DNA of 24,372 nt from an uncultured Synergistaceae bacterium (lineage in GTDB: Bacteria > Synergistota > Synergistia > Synergistales > Aminobacteriaceae), in assembly GCA_937870605.1 (NCBI GenBank), contig CALMZW010000024.1, positions 1-24,372 of the forward strand. Reading direction: 5' to 3'. The first letter of the stretch is position 1; every line of letters begins with the position of its first letter. The notes below the pieces were generated by a model. The model made no database searches and was not told where the DNA came from. It worked only from the letters and a program-made list of their open reading frames with translations. The position numbers were made by a program, and so were the translations under genes. Below are positions 9,742 to 17,726 of this stretch, in pieces.

Positions 9742-10350
9742 TCACGGAAGCAGCGCCATGGCCGATCTGATATCGTCCGCGATCATCGAACGTTTGCTCT
9801 TCTCGATGTAAAACCCCGGACCGGCCTGGAGGTAGGACGGAAAGGCGCGCGCGCCCCGGAAGAAGTACGCACCGCTCCGGAGTTTGTACGTCGATCCGGC
9901 GGGAATGACGCGGGGCATCCCCTCGCGTTTCGCGATCGCGTTGACCGCGGAAATGGCGGTATCTCCCATGAGGAGCCACGCGCGTACATTCCGGAACGGG
10001 ACGAGTTCCTTCTCCAGGAGAGCGGAACAGGCTCGGACGGTCCGGGCGGAAATGACGGGGCGCAGCTTGGCGCACTTCACGGCCGTCGTGCAATAGACGC
10101 CGGACGCGAGAAGATCGTCCATCGACGCGACGGCGACTCCGGCGTCCCGAAAGGCTTCCGTCGTCGTCCGGGCGAAGAGCGGATCCCCCGGAGCGTAATA
10201 GCAATCCTCGCGGGCCTGCGGCGCCGATTCCGAGATCAGCACGACGCGGATGGCGCCGGGATCGATATCACTATCCGGGATAATGCAGCTGTCGCGCCGG
10301 ACATCCGCGCAGGAGCCTTCCGTACAGGAAACGCCGTCGCAGATTCGCAT
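9742..10350 (-). CDS. Uracil-DNA glycosylase family protein
   Basis: A 202-residue protein related to the family-4/5-like uracil-DNA glycosylase fold. Visible elements are VVLISESAPQ (the position of the GEAPG-like active-site loop), DPLFARTT, CTTAVKC (the TNAVKC-like strand), WLLMGDTA, and FPSYLQAGPGFYIEKSKR in place of the usual HPS motif near the end. It has an N-terminal cysteine group (C4, C9, C14, C22) and more at C51 and in VYC/KC, which may hold a [4Fe-4S] cluster. ATG 10350 has AAGGAG 10 nt upstream and is preferred over ATG 10380. It lies 76 nt after ilvN on the same strand, perhaps with its own promoter (TACAAT, 10393-10388). Whether it excises uracil is not shown: the canonical motifs are altered. 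Confidence 0.75.
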   Translation of the reverse strand: MRICDGVSCTEGSCADVRRDSCIIPDSDIDPGAIRVVLISESAPQAREDCYYAPGDPLFARTTTEAFRDAGVAVASMDDLLASGVYCTTAVKCAKLRPVISARTVRACSALLEKELVPFRNVRAWLLMGDTAISAVNAIAKREGMPRVIPAGSTYKLRSGAYFFRGARAFPSYLQAGPGFYIEKSKRSMIADDIRSAMALLP

Positions 10351-10426
10351 GAACGATTCGCTCCTTCCGTGAGAGAACATCACGTCTATTGTACCGTCCG
10401 TTCCCGGGCGAAGAATAGAGGTCGAT

Positions 10427-10930
10427 TCAGTTCGACTCTCCTTCCCCCGAAGAGAGCCCCATGATGAAGGGACCGCCCGTGAGAACGTCCCGAACTCCGA
10501 ACGCCGACATCGCTTCGACGCAGGCATCCACCGTCTCCCTGTCGCCGCTCGCTTCGAGGAGCATCGTTCCGGCCCCCTCCCCGATCACACGAAGGGACGT
10601 CCGGTCCAGCAAGCAGTGCAGCAGAGCAGTATCCTTCACCGGAAGATCGCAGCGGATCAGCGCGACCCACCGTTCCCGAAACGCGTCGCCGGTCACGTCC
10701 TCGACATGAAGGACGTCGACGACCTTTCGCAGCTGGCGGATCGCCTGCTCGGCCGTCCCCGCGTCACCCGGAAGCACAAGCGTGTATCGCGCGAGCCCGG
10801 GACGCATCGTCCGTCCCAGGCTCATCTCGCGGAAACGAAACCCCCGTCTGGCCAGAAGGCCGGTCAGACGCAGAAACGCCTCGGGCGTGTCCTCCGCCAC
10901 AACGGATATTCTTCTCTCGGAACCGCTCAT
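10427..10930 (-). CDS. ilvN: Acetolactate synthase regulatory (small) subunit
   Basis: A 167-residue protein of the usual IlvN/IlvH size. An N-terminal ACT domain (RISVVAEDTPEAFLRLTGLLARRGF..., then PGLARYTLVLPGD and QLRKVVDVLHVEDVT) would bind valine and set feedback inhibition of the catalytic subunit. The C-terminal domain (ERWVALIRCDLP to FGVRDVLTGGPFIMGL) matches the family. The GSL-type DKP residues of the ACT domain differ (EDTPEAF), so valine sensitivity may be altered. ATG 10930 has GGGAG 10 nt upstream. It follows ilvB by 38 nt and is the last clear gene of the ilvCBN operon. Confidence 0.9.
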   Translation of the reverse strand: MSGSERRISVVAEDTPEAFLRLTGLLARRGFRFREMSLGRTMRPGLARYTLVLPGDAGTAEQAIRQLRKVVDVLHVEDVTGDAFRERWVALIRCDLPVKDTALLHCLLDRTSLRVIGEGAGTMLLEASGDRETVDACVEAMSAFGVRDVLTGGPFIMGLSSGEGESN

Positions 10931-10968
10931 CTCGCTCACTCTCCCAACGAATGTCTGAAAAAAATCGT

Positions 10969-12678
10969 TCACGCCCCCGGCGCGCCGGACAGAAAGTCCT
11001 CCAGCGCCCGTCCGGCCGGAACCATCGGGAACACATTCTCTTTCTGCGCGATGCGGCATTCGACCAGCACCGGGCCGTGCCGGAAAACGACGTCCGACAG
11101 GGCCGCGTCGAGCGCGCGAAGCGAAGAGCACGAAAAACCGGGGATTCCGAACGCCTCCGCCAGACGGACGAAATCACACGGCGTTCCGGTCACCGTCTGC
11201 GAGCACCGGCCGTTCCAGAACAGCTCCTGCCACTGCCGCACCATGCCGAGGCACCCGTTGTTCAAGACGAAAATCCGGACGGGAACGGCATACCGCACGC
11301 AGGTTTCCAGCTCCTGCGCATTCATCAGAAATCCGCCGTCCCCGGCGATGCATGCGACCGGCGACAGGGCATTCGCAAAAGACGCTCCGATCGCCGCAGG
11401 CAACGCATATCCCATCGTCCCGAGTCCGCCCGACGTCAGAAACGTCCGCGGACGTTCTGCCTTCCAGTGCAACGCCGTCCACATCTGGTTCTGTCCCACG
11501 TCGGCCACGACCGGGACGGCGTCTCCGAATGCGTTTCGTATCCGCTCGATGATTTCCCGGGGACGGAACGATTCGCCCTCACACCTGGAGTTGAACGGGT
11601 GCTCCCTCAATTCGCGAACACGCGCTTCCCATGACGGGCGATTCGCTTTCCCGAGACCGTCCGTCAGTTCGCGAAGCGCGCGCCCGGCATCCGCGACCAG
11701 CGCTGCGTGCGGCGCAACCACTTTCCCCATTTCCGCCGCATCGATGTCGATGTGAATGATCTTCGCCCTGCGTCCGAAGGCGGCGACCGCCCCCGTCGTC
11801 CGGTCGCTGAAGCGGGCCCCGATCGCGAGGATGACGTCCGCCTCGGAGAGCGCGAGGTTGGCCTGCGGCGTGCCGTGCATTCCGGCCATGCCGAGCGCGA
11901 GCGCGCAGCTCTCGGGAAAACTCCCCTTCCCCATGAGCGTCGTCGCGACCGGCGCCTGAAGCTTTTCCGCGCACGAGAGAAGCGCATCCGCCGCATTCGA
12001 AAGCACGACGCCGCCGCCCGCCAGAATCACGGGACGCTCCGCCGCTTCGAGAAGCCGCAGACACCCGGCAAAGTCCTGCCCGTAACGGGGCGCAGCCGGT
12101 TCGTGCAGGCCGACCGACGGCCCGGCGTCCTGCACGAAGCTCCCGGATTCCCTCTGAAGGTTCACCGGGAACTCCACGAGCACCGGTCCCGGCCTTCCGG
12201 CGACAGCGATTCCGAAGGCGCTCCGGACGGTTTCCGCAATCTCCGACAGATCGCGGATCATGAAGCTGTGCTTCACCACCGCCAGGCTTCCCCCGAACAC
12301 ATCCGCCTCCTGAAAGGCGTCGGCGCCGATCAGGGACGTCGCGACCTGTCCGCAGACGAGCACGAGAGGGACGGAATCCGCGAACGCGGTCGCAAGCCCC
12401 GTCACGCTGTTCGTGAAGCCGGGCCCCGACGTACAGATGCAGACGCCCGGCCTCCCGGAAACGCGGGCGTATCCGTCCGCCGCATGAACGGCCGCCTGCT
12501 CGTGGCGCATGAGCAGATGAACGAACGGAGCGTCGTACAGCGCATCGTAGAGCGGGATGACCGCTCCGCCGGGAATTCCGAACACGTGCGTCACGTTTTG
12601 CTCCGCCAGCATCCGGACCAGAATTTCCGCCCCCGTCATATTCACGGCTTCCGCTCCCCTCCCGCAGCCCGTCCGCAT
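10969..12678 (-). CDS. ilvB: Acetolactate synthase catalytic (large) subunit
   Basis: This 569-residue ThDP enzyme condenses pyruvate (or pyruvate plus 2-oxobutyrate) in valine, leucine and isoleucine synthesis. The catalytic Glu is E60 in RHEQAAVHAADGYAR; GIPGGAVIPLYDAL precedes it. The ThDP motif GDGGFLMNAQELET...LNNGCLG begins near residue 444. ATG 12678 starts 4 nt after the ilvC stop with GGGGAG 7 nt upstream; an in-frame ATG at 12639 (MTGAEILVR) matches the usual family N-terminus, so residues 1-13 may be an extension or the true start may be there. The middle gene of ilvC-ilvB-ilvN. Confidence 0.94.
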   Translation of the reverse strand: MRTGCGRGAEAVNMTGAEILVRMLAEQNVTHVFGIPGGAVIPLYDALYDAPFVHLLMRHEQAAVHAADGYARVSGRPGVCICTSGPGFTNSVTGLATAFADSVPLVLVCGQVATSLIGADAFQEADVFGGSLAVVKHSFMIRDLSEIAETVRSAFGIAVAGRPGPVLVEFPVNLQRESGSFVQDAGPSVGLHEPAAPRYGQDFAGCLRLLEAAERPVILAGGGVVLSNAADALLSCAEKLQAPVATTLMGKGSFPESCALALGMAGMHGTPQANLALSEADVILAIGARFSDRTTGAVAAFGRRAKIIHIDIDAAEMGKVVAPHAALVADAGRALRELTDGLGKANRPSWEARVRELREHPFNSRCEGESFRPREIIERIRNAFGDAVPVVADVGQNQMWTALHWKAERPRTFLTSGGLGTMGYALPAAIGASFANALSPVACIAGDGGFLMNAQELETCVRYAVPVRIFVLNNGCLGMVRQWQELFWNGRCSQTVTGTPCDFVRLAEAFGIPGFSCSSLRALDAALSDVVFRHGPVLVECRIAQKENVFPMVPAGRALEDFLSGAPGA

Positions 12679-12682
12679 GGAA

Positions 12683-13693
12683 CTACTCCCCGGGAGCCGA
12701 CTTCGCGTCGAGCCAGGGCATCATGCTTCGCAGCGTCGCCCCGACCTGTTCGATCCCGTGCGTCTTCTCGTTCCGGAGCCACTGCTTCATCCTGGGGCGT
12801 CCGCACTGGTTCTCGAGAATCCAGTCCTTCGCGAACGAGCCGTCGCGGACGCGGTCGAGAAGCTCCTTCATCGACGCGCGGACGCGATCGTCAACGATTT
12901 TCTTCCCCGCGGTCATGTCGCCGTATTTCGCCGTATCGCTCACGGAGTAGCGCATCCAGTTCAACCCGCCCTCGAAGATCAGATCGACGATGAGCTTCAT
13001 CTCGTTCATGCACTCGAAATACGCGATCTCCGGCTGGTATCCGGCCTCGACGAGCGTCTCGAAACCCGCCTTCATGAGTTCGGAAACGCCGCCGCAGAGC
13101 ACGGCCTGCTCGCCGAAGAGATCCGTCTCGGTCTCCTCCGCGAAGGTCGTCTCGATGACGCCCGCCCGCGCTCCGCCGATCGCCGACGCGTACGCGAGCC
13201 CCAGTTCCCGCGCCTTTCCCGACGCGTTCTGATGGACCGCGAGCAGGCACGGTACGCCGCGTCCCTCGACGTACATCCGGCGGACGAGATGCCCCGGCCC
13301 TTTAGGCGCAACCATGAAGACGTCGTTCTCCCGGCAGGGGACGACCTGGTGGAAGTGAATGCAGAACCCGTGCGCGAACGCGAGCGCGGCGCCCTTCTTC
13401 AGGACCGGTGCGACCGATTCGCGATACACCTGCGCCTGGATGTGGTCCGGCATCAGGAAGATCACGACGTCGGCGCGGGAGACGGCCTCCCTGACGGAGA
13501 AGACGTCAAAACCGTCCGTTTCGGCGCGCGCTTTCGACTTGCTTCCCTCCTGAAGTCCGACAACCACGGACACGCCGCTGTCCCGCAGGTTCTGCGCGTG
13601 CGCATGCCCCTGGCTCCCATACCCCAGAACCGCGACCGTTTTTCCCGAGAGAAGCCGGAGATCCGCATCCTTGTCGTACAGTACCGTCGTCAT
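12683..13693 (-). CDS. ilvC: Ketol-acid reductoisomerase
   Basis: This 336-residue class I KARI converts acetolactate to dihydroxyisovalerate (and the isoleucine equivalent) using NAD(P)H and Mg2+. The Rossmann motif GYGSQGHAHAQNL is at 24-36, and the cofactor loop GLQEGSKSKARAE carries Ser/Lys residues typical of NADPH preference. The catalytic domain has PKGPGHLVRR, the metal-binding EETETDLFGEQAVLCGG (with E and D ligands) and FECMNEMKLIVDL. GAGGAG is 9 nt before ATG 13693. It is the first gene of the operon and is preceded by about 380 nt of leader with a peptide attenuator, so its expression should rise when Val/Ile-tRNA is poorly charged. Confidence 0.96.
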   Translation of the reverse strand: MTTVLYDKDADLRLLSGKTVAVLGYGSQGHAHAQNLRDSGVSVVVGLQEGSKSKARAETDGFDVFSVREAVSRADVVIFLMPDHIQAQVYRESVAPVLKKGAALAFAHGFCIHFHQVVPCRENDVFMVAPKGPGHLVRRMYVEGRGVPCLLAVHQNASGKARELGLAYASAIGGARAGVIETTFAEETETDLFGEQAVLCGGVSELMKAGFETLVEAGYQPEIAYFECMNEMKLIVDLIFEGGLNWMRYSVSDTAKYGDMTAGKKIVDDRVRASMKELLDRVRDGSFAKDWILENQCGRPRMKQWLRNEKTHGIEQVGATLRSMMPWLDAKSAPGE

Positions 13694-13747
13694 AACAACT
13701 CACTCCTCGTTTGAGATGGATTTTCCGTCCATTTTCGCTGCATACAA

Positions 13748-13788
13748 CGGGAAGCCGCCTCAATGCGACTGATCCCTACCGCTTCCCG
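13748..13788 (-). other. Hairpin in the ilvC 5' leader
   Basis: CGGGAAGC and GCTTCCCG arms (8 bp) enclose a 25-nt loop, 55 nt upstream of ilvC and beyond the attenuator. It has no T-tract. It may fold the mRNA next to the ribosome-binding site, or be a processing or stabilising element. Confidence 0.4.
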
Positions 13789-13873
13789 CGTTTCGAAGAC
13801 ACCCGGTGCGTGTTCGCCGAATCCTTCACTCCCGGCGGATTGTCCCGAAAGGCATCACTCCTCTCCCAAAAAT

Positions 13874-13914
13874 AAAAAAAGGGCCGGAACCCCGAAAAAA
13901 CGGGGCTCCGGCCC
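13874..13914 (-). terminator. Attenuator terminator of the ilv operon
   Basis: On the - strand GGGCCGGAGCCCCG (13914-13901) pairs with CGGGGTTCCGGCCC (13894-13881), almost perfectly over 14 bp with a six-T loop, followed by TTTTTTTA. It lies between the leader peptide and ilvC, 180 nt before the gene, with no structural gene upstream to terminate. It is therefore an attenuator. Confidence 0.92.
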
Positions 13915-13963
13915 GAAGGCGCCGCCGGTCTACACGACCGCAGGCGCTCCGGGAGGGGCCCCG
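13901..13963 (-). promoter_or_regulatory. Proposed antiterminator pairing of the ilv attenuator
   Basis: Codons just after the Val/Ile run contain CGGGGC (13963-13958), complementary to GCCCCG (13906-13901) in the terminator 5' arm. After a CCC bulge, TCC pairs with GGA; after a single C bulge, GG pairs with CC. This gives about 11 pairs that exclude the terminator. A ribosome stalled on the Val/Ile codons would leave this segment free, while one reaching the stop codon would cover it. A separate hairpin (CGGTC-GTGTA-GACCG) surrounds the stop codon. Confidence 0.65.
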
Positions 13964-14031
13964 CAGCGAATAATAACGATGACGGAAATGGAATTTCTGT
14001 CGGTTCTGTCGTTCGTCCTCGTGCGTATCAT
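13930..14031 (-). CDS. ilv operon leader peptide (Val/Ile-rich)
   Basis: A 33-residue ORF from ATG 14031 to TAG 13930, with AAGGAGG 8 nt upstream (14040-14046). Residues 15-21 are ISVIVII, five consecutive Val/Ile codons (GTC ATC GTT ATT ATT), followed at once by RCGAPPGAPAVV. It starts about 44 nt downstream of a strong promoter and ends 16 nt before the attenuator hairpin. This is the layout of an ilv ribosome-mediated attenuator that senses Val- and Ile-tRNA; no Leu codons are present. The stretch from ilvC to the methyltransferase (13694-14311) is otherwise occupied by the leader and two divergent promoters. Confidence 0.85.
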   Translation of the reverse strand: MIRTRTNDRTDRNSISVIVIIRCGAPPGAPAVV

Positions 14032-14081
14032 CGGGCCGCCCTCCTTCGTCCTTCAGTCGTGTGTGACGTAAATTGCGGAGT

Positions 14082-14110
14082 ATTCTAGGAAGTCTGCATC
14101 GAACTGTCAA
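14082..14110 (-). promoter_or_regulatory. ilv operon promoter
   Basis: Perfect -35 TTGACA (14110-14105), exactly 17 nt, then -10 TAGAAT (14087-14082), one mismatch. Transcription should start near 14075, about 44 nt before the leader-peptide ATG. Confidence 0.85.
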
Positions 14111-14161
14111 CGTGACCATATTTTCCAACTATTCACAAGAACGATGTCGTTTTCCTCCTTC

Positions 14162-14190
14162 TTGCGGCGGATACGCGATCCGCGTATAAT
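14162..14190 (+). promoter_or_regulatory. Promoter of the methyltransferase gene
   Basis: TTGCGG (14162-14167), 17 nt, then a perfect TATAAT (14185-14190). It is divergent from the ilv promoter, about 50 bp away, and gives a 5' leader of about 115 nt before ATG 14312. Confidence 0.65.
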
Positions 14191-14311
14191 GTCGATCGTT
14201 TTTCTCCTTTTCATTCTTTCCGCGTACCAGGGACGCAATACGAATATTCCTCATTTCGTCCGGAAATGACGTCGGACGGACCATGCATCGCAGCCAAAGG
14301 GAGGCGGAACC

Positions 14312-15031
14312 ATGAACGATATGAGCTTCAGCACCATCGCGCACTATTACGACGCGCTCTATGTGCGTCCCGACATGTACGGCGCCGAGGCGGACGCCGT
14401 CGACAGGATCCTGAAGCGGTGCGGACGAAGCGGCGGCGTCAGGCTTCTCGACGTCGCATGCGGGACGGGAGGACACCTGCCCTTCCTGAAGGACCGGTAC
14501 GAGGTCGAAGGGCTCGACCTGAGCGACGACATGCTCCGGATCGCGCGCGAAAAGCATCCGGGCGTCCCGTTTCATCTGGCCGACATGACGGATTTCCGCC
14601 TCGATGCGGCGTACGACGCGATCATCTGCATGTACGGCGGCATCGGTTTCGCCGGAACGTACGACAACGCGAGCCGCGCGGTCGCGTCGATGGCGCGCCA
14701 TCTTGCCCCCGGCGGCGTTCTGCTCCTTGTGCCGTGGATGACGAAGGAGACGTTCCACGACGCGCTCGTCGTCGACGCCGTGAACCGGCCGGAGATCGGC
14801 ATCGCGCGGATGGAGAACGTACGGCGGAAATCCGAAAGCGTCGTCGAAGTGTCCTTCCACCACCTCATCGGCGAGAACGGACAGGTCCGCTACCATACGC
14901 AGACCATGGAGATCGGGCTCTTCTCCGAGGCGGAGTACGTCTCGCTCTTCCGCTCCTCGGGCCTCTCGCTCGTCGAACGCTACACGGAACCGGACATCAT
15001 GATGGGCGCCTTCGTCGGACGGAAGGACTGA
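14312..15031 (+). CDS. Class I SAM-dependent methyltransferase, substrate unknown
   Basis: A 239-residue soluble protein with the class I SAM-binding signature: motif I VRLLDVACGTGGHLPFL (~43-59), the acidic end of strand 2 (EGLDLSDDML), motif II-like FHLADMTDFR, DAIICMYGGIGF, and a post-motif LAPGGVLLLVPW. The N-terminus (FSTIAHYYDALY) fits the YcgJ/BioC-like or UbiE-like small-molecule and lipid methyltransferases, including those found near antibiotic genes, so the substrate is open. GGGAGG is 7 nt before ATG 14312. A monocistronic + gene between two - strand amino-acid operons, with its own promoter; no partner gene hints at its role. Confidence 0.85.
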   Translation: MNDMSFSTIAHYYDALYVRPDMYGAEADAVDRILKRCGRSGGVRLLDVACGTGGHLPFLKDRYEVEGLDLSDDMLRIAREKHPGVPFHLADMTDFRLDAAYDAIICMYGGIGFAGTYDNASRAVASMARHLAPGGVLLLVPWMTKETFHDALVVDAVNRPEIGIARMENVRRKSESVVEVSFHHLIGENGQVRYHTQTMEIGLFSEAEYVSLFRSSGLSLVERYTEPDIMMGAFVGRKD

Positions 15032-15051
15032 ACCGGCGAGCAGAAGCACAG

Positions 15052-15080
15052 GCGCCGGCGCTCCTCATCGTCCGGCGCTT
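15052..15080 (+). terminator. Weak hairpin between convergent methyltransferase and metI
   Basis: GCGCCGG (15052-15058) pairs with CCGGCGC (15072-15078) across a 13-nt loop, followed by only TTTC. It may act as a weak terminator between the two convergent genes. Confidence 0.35.
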
Positions 15081-15090
15081 TCGGGTCGCG

Positions 15091-15726
15091 CTATCGCATC
15101 CTCCGGTATATGGCGGTCCCGACCCCCTGAATGACCTGGACGACCGCAACGAGCGCCAGAACGGAATACGCCATGACGTCCGTCTGAAATCTGTTATACC
15201 CGTATTTGACGGCAAGATCGCCGAGTCCGCCGCCGCCCACGGCTCCCGCCATGGCGGAACACCCCAGAAGATTGATCGCGACGACGGCGATGTTCAGCAC
15301 GATGGAGGGCATCGCCTCCGGAACCATGACTCCGAAGACGATTCGCAGATCGCGCGCGCCGAACGAGCGGGCGGCCTCAACGACGCCTGCGTCAACCTCC
15401 ATCAGGCTCCCCTCCATGATGCGGGCGGCGAACGGCGTCGCCGCGATCGTGAGCGGAACGATCGAAGCCGTGCTGCCGATGGACGTCCCGGCGACAAACC
15501 GCGTCAGCGGAATGATCGCGATCATCAGGATGATGAACGGGAAGGAGCGGAGCAGGTTCACGAGAAGATCCAGCGTCGCGTAGACCGCGGCGTTCGGCCG
15601 CAGGCCCCGGGCGCATGTCAGGACCATCACGACGGCGAGCGCGAAGCCGGACAGGACCGAGAACACCGTCGAGACCGTCACCATGTAGAGCGTTTCCTGA
15701 AGAGCGGCCGCCAGTTCATGCCACAT
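15091..15726 (-). CDS. metI: Methionine ABC transporter permease MetI
   Basis: A 211-residue membrane protein of MetI size, with about five transmembrane segments. The EAA coupling loop is EAARSFGARDLRIVFGVMVPEA, and GGGGLGDLAVKYGYNRF near the C-terminus is a family hallmark. ATG 15726 overlaps metN by 11 bp. It is the last gene of metQ-metN-metI and would form the methionine channel with MetN. Confidence 0.93.
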   Translation of the reverse strand: MWHELAAALQETLYMVTVSTVFSVLSGFALAVVMVLTCARGLRPNAAVYATLDLLVNLLRSFPFIILMIAIIPLTRFVAGTSIGSTASIVPLTIAATPFAARIMEGSLMEVDAGVVEAARSFGARDLRIVFGVMVPEAMPSIVLNIAVVAINLLGCSAMAGAVGGGGLGDLAVKYGYNRFQTDVMAYSVLALVAVVQVIQGVGTAIYRRMR

Positions 15727-16684
15727 CGTCCGGCGCCTCCCAGAAAAGCCGGTGTTCCCCGAGATACCGCTGCACGCGGTCGAAATCTTCGCGGCGAACG
15801 TTGATGATCAGAAAACCGAGGATGTCGTCGCGATACCGTTCGAGGCGCCCGCCGATCACCGAGAAGTCGATTCCAAGTTCGCGGGCCATTCCGGTGATGA
15901 TGCTCTCCCTCGCGATCTCTCTTGGAAACATGAGCCGGATGTTGATTCCGGTCGGAACGACGGCGTATTCGTCCCGGACGAGATTTTTCAGGCTTGCAGG
16001 CGGAGCGAGGAAGAGATCCTCCGTCCGTCCCGATCCGGTTACGCGCCCCTGATCCAGCAGGAGCACCCTGTGGCACGCCGTCTTGACAGCCTCCATCTGG
16101 TGGGTCACGAGGAGGACGGTCACAGTGAACCGCCGGTTGATATCCCTGAGAAGCTCGAGGATGGACAGCGTCGTCTTCGGATCGAGCGCCGACGTCGCCT
16201 CGTCGCAAAGCAGGATCTTCGGATTGAGGGCGAGCGCCCGCGCGATGCCGACGCGCTGTTTCTGGCCTCCGCTCAGGTTCCGGATCTTCTCGGTCCGCTT
16301 TTCCGCGAGTCCGACGAGGTCCAGAAGATCGCCCACGCGCCGGACAATCTCGTTCCGGGGAGTCTTCCAGACTTCCAGCGGCCAGGCGATATTTTCTTCG
16401 ACGTTCTTCCGCTCCATGAGATTGAAGTTCTGGAATATCATCCCCATTTCTCTCCGGAGCGCCCGCAGCTCGCGCTCCGTCATCGAGGCGACCTCGCGTC
16501 CCATGACGCGGACGCTTCCGCCGTCATACGCTTCCAGACCGTTCAGGCACCGGAGCAGCGTCGACTTTCCCGCCCCCGAGCAACCGACGATCCCGAAGAT
16601 GTCCCCCGGCCCAACGGAAAACGAAACATCCCGCAAGACCTCCTGTTCGCCGAAACGCTTGCTTATGCCGTCTGCTTCGATCAT
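15716..16684 (-). CDS. metN: Methionine ABC transporter ATP-binding protein MetN
   Basis: An ATPase of about 322 residues with Walker A GCSGAGKST (~33-41), signature LSGGQKQRVGIARALA (~138), Walker B ILLCDEATSALDP (~157), and a C-terminal NIL regulatory domain (~245-322; IRLMFPREIARESIITGMARELG...VRREDFDRVQRYL) that binds methionine and inhibits transport when the pool is full. Two ATGs adjoin: 16687 has AAGGAG only 3 nt away, 16684 has a 6-nt spacing and is preferred. It follows metQ after an 83-nt gap that holds a long hairpin. Confidence 0.94.
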   Translation of the reverse strand: MIEADGISKRFGEQEVLRDVSFSVGPGDIFGIVGCSGAGKSTLLRCLNGLEAYDGGSVRVMGREVASMTERELRALRREMGMIFQNFNLMERKNVEENIAWPLEVWKTPRNEIVRRVGDLLDLVGLAEKRTEKIRNLSGGQKQRVGIARALALNPKILLCDEATSALDPKTTLSILELLRDINRRFTVTVLLVTHQMEAVKTACHRVLLLDQGRVTGSGRTEDLFLAPPASLKNLVRDEYAVVPTGINIRLMFPREIARESIITGMARELGIDFSVIGGRLERYRDDILGFLIINVRREDFDRVQRYLGEHRLFWEAPDDVA

Positions 16685-16714
16685 CATGCGCTCCTTCCAT
16701 GCATCCCGACAGGA

Positions 16715-16754
16715 CGCGCGGGAGGACGGCGAACCGCTCCCGTTCTCCCGCGCG
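16715..16754 (-). repeat. Strong intercistronic hairpin between metQ and metN
   Basis: CGCGCGGGAG (16715-16724) and CTCCCGCGCG (16745-16754) are perfectly complementary over 10 bp, with a further ACGG/CCGT pair inside. No T-tract follows on the - strand, so full termination is unlikely. It probably protects the metQ mRNA 3' end and keeps binding-protein levels above those of MetNI. Confidence 0.6.
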
Positions 16755-16767
16755 CGTACAGCCCCCC

Positions 16768-17550
16768 CTAAAACGCCGCGACGATTCCCTTCGGAACGAG
16801 CTCCGTTTCGATGAATCGCTTCACTTCCGGGGAGTTGAACGCCCTGGTGAGCGCCTGAACGGCGGGAGAATCCCTGTCCGCCGTGCGGACGGCCACGACG
16901 TTGGCGTACGGGGATTCGCCGTCTTCGATGACAATGGCGTCCCGGGACGGAATGAGCTTCGCTTCCACCGCAAAGTTCGTGTTGATCACGGACGCCGTCG
17001 TGTCGTCCAGACTCCGCGGAAGCTGCGGCGCGTCCAGTTCGACGATTCTGAGGGATTTCGGGTTTTCCGTGATATCCCCGGCCGTCACGAGGTCTCCGGC
17101 CCTGACCCTGATGAGTCCGTTCTTCTCGAGAAGGCGCAGGGCGCGCGCGCCGTTCGTCGGATCGTTGGGAATCGCGACAATGTCTCCTTGTTTCAGTTCG
17201 CCGAGCGCGCGTATCTTCTTCGAATACAGCCCGAGGGGCTCGATGTGAACCTTCACGACCCAGGACAGGTCGAAACCCTTCTCCCTTACGGTGTTCTCGA
17301 GATACGGCGCGTGCTGGAAAAAGTTCGCGTCAAGGCTCTTTTCCTCCAGCGCGATATTCGGCGTCACATAGTCGGTGAAGTCCTTGATTTCGAGCGAATA
17401 CCCTTCTTTTTCAAGGACCGCCTTCGCAACACGCGCGATCTCTTTATGCGGAAAGGGGGAGACACCGATGACGATCGTTGCGCCTTCCGCGGCGAAAATA
17501 CCCGAAGTGAGCACGAAGAGAGACAACACGACACAAATCGTTCGTTTCAT
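16768..17550 (-). CDS. metQ: Methionine ABC transporter substrate-binding protein MetQ
   Basis: A 260-residue NlpA/MetQ-family protein with an N-terminal signal (MKRTICVVLSLFVLTSG, residues 1-~23). Family motifs follow: IVIGVSPFPHKEI, DYVTPNIALEEKSLDANFFQHAPYL, VHIEPLGLYSKKI, IAIPNDPTNGARALRLLE and DTTASVINTNFA. MetQ proteins are commonly lipoproteins, but no lipobox cysteine is present here, so this one looks like a soluble periplasmic form. ATG 17550 has AAGGAGGT upstream; in-frame codons further up (to 17829) belong to the leader and are not coding for the protein. It is the first gene, giving Q-N-I rather than the common N-I-Q order. Confidence 0.94.
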   Translation of the reverse strand: MKRTICVVLSLFVLTSGIFAAEGATIVIGVSPFPHKEIARVAKAVLEKEGYSLEIKDFTDYVTPNIALEEKSLDANFFQHAPYLENTVREKGFDLSWVVKVHIEPLGLYSKKIRALGELKQGDIVAIPNDPTNGARALRLLEKNGLIRVRAGDLVTAGDITENPKSLRIVELDAPQLPRSLDDTTASVINTNFAVEAKLIPSRDAIVIEDGESPYANVVAVRTADRDSPAVQALTRAFNSPEVKRFIETELVPKGIVAAF

Positions 17551-17726
17551 GAAAAACCGACCTCCTTCAAAACACTGTCGCGAAAACTCCGCGAGCCATG
17601 CGGCCACGGATCGCGGAACTTTCGTCCCTGAATGCGCATCGGCGCAGATCCGCTTCCTGCGGCTCATTCGCATGCCGCACATGTCATCGTCCACCCGAAC
17701 ACCACCCCCCCGACGCAGAAATGCAT

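Noticed and set aside
13826..13855. Nine-codon mini-ORF after the ilv attenuator
   Set aside because: No regulatory codon run or downstream hairpin with a T-tract; likely chance.
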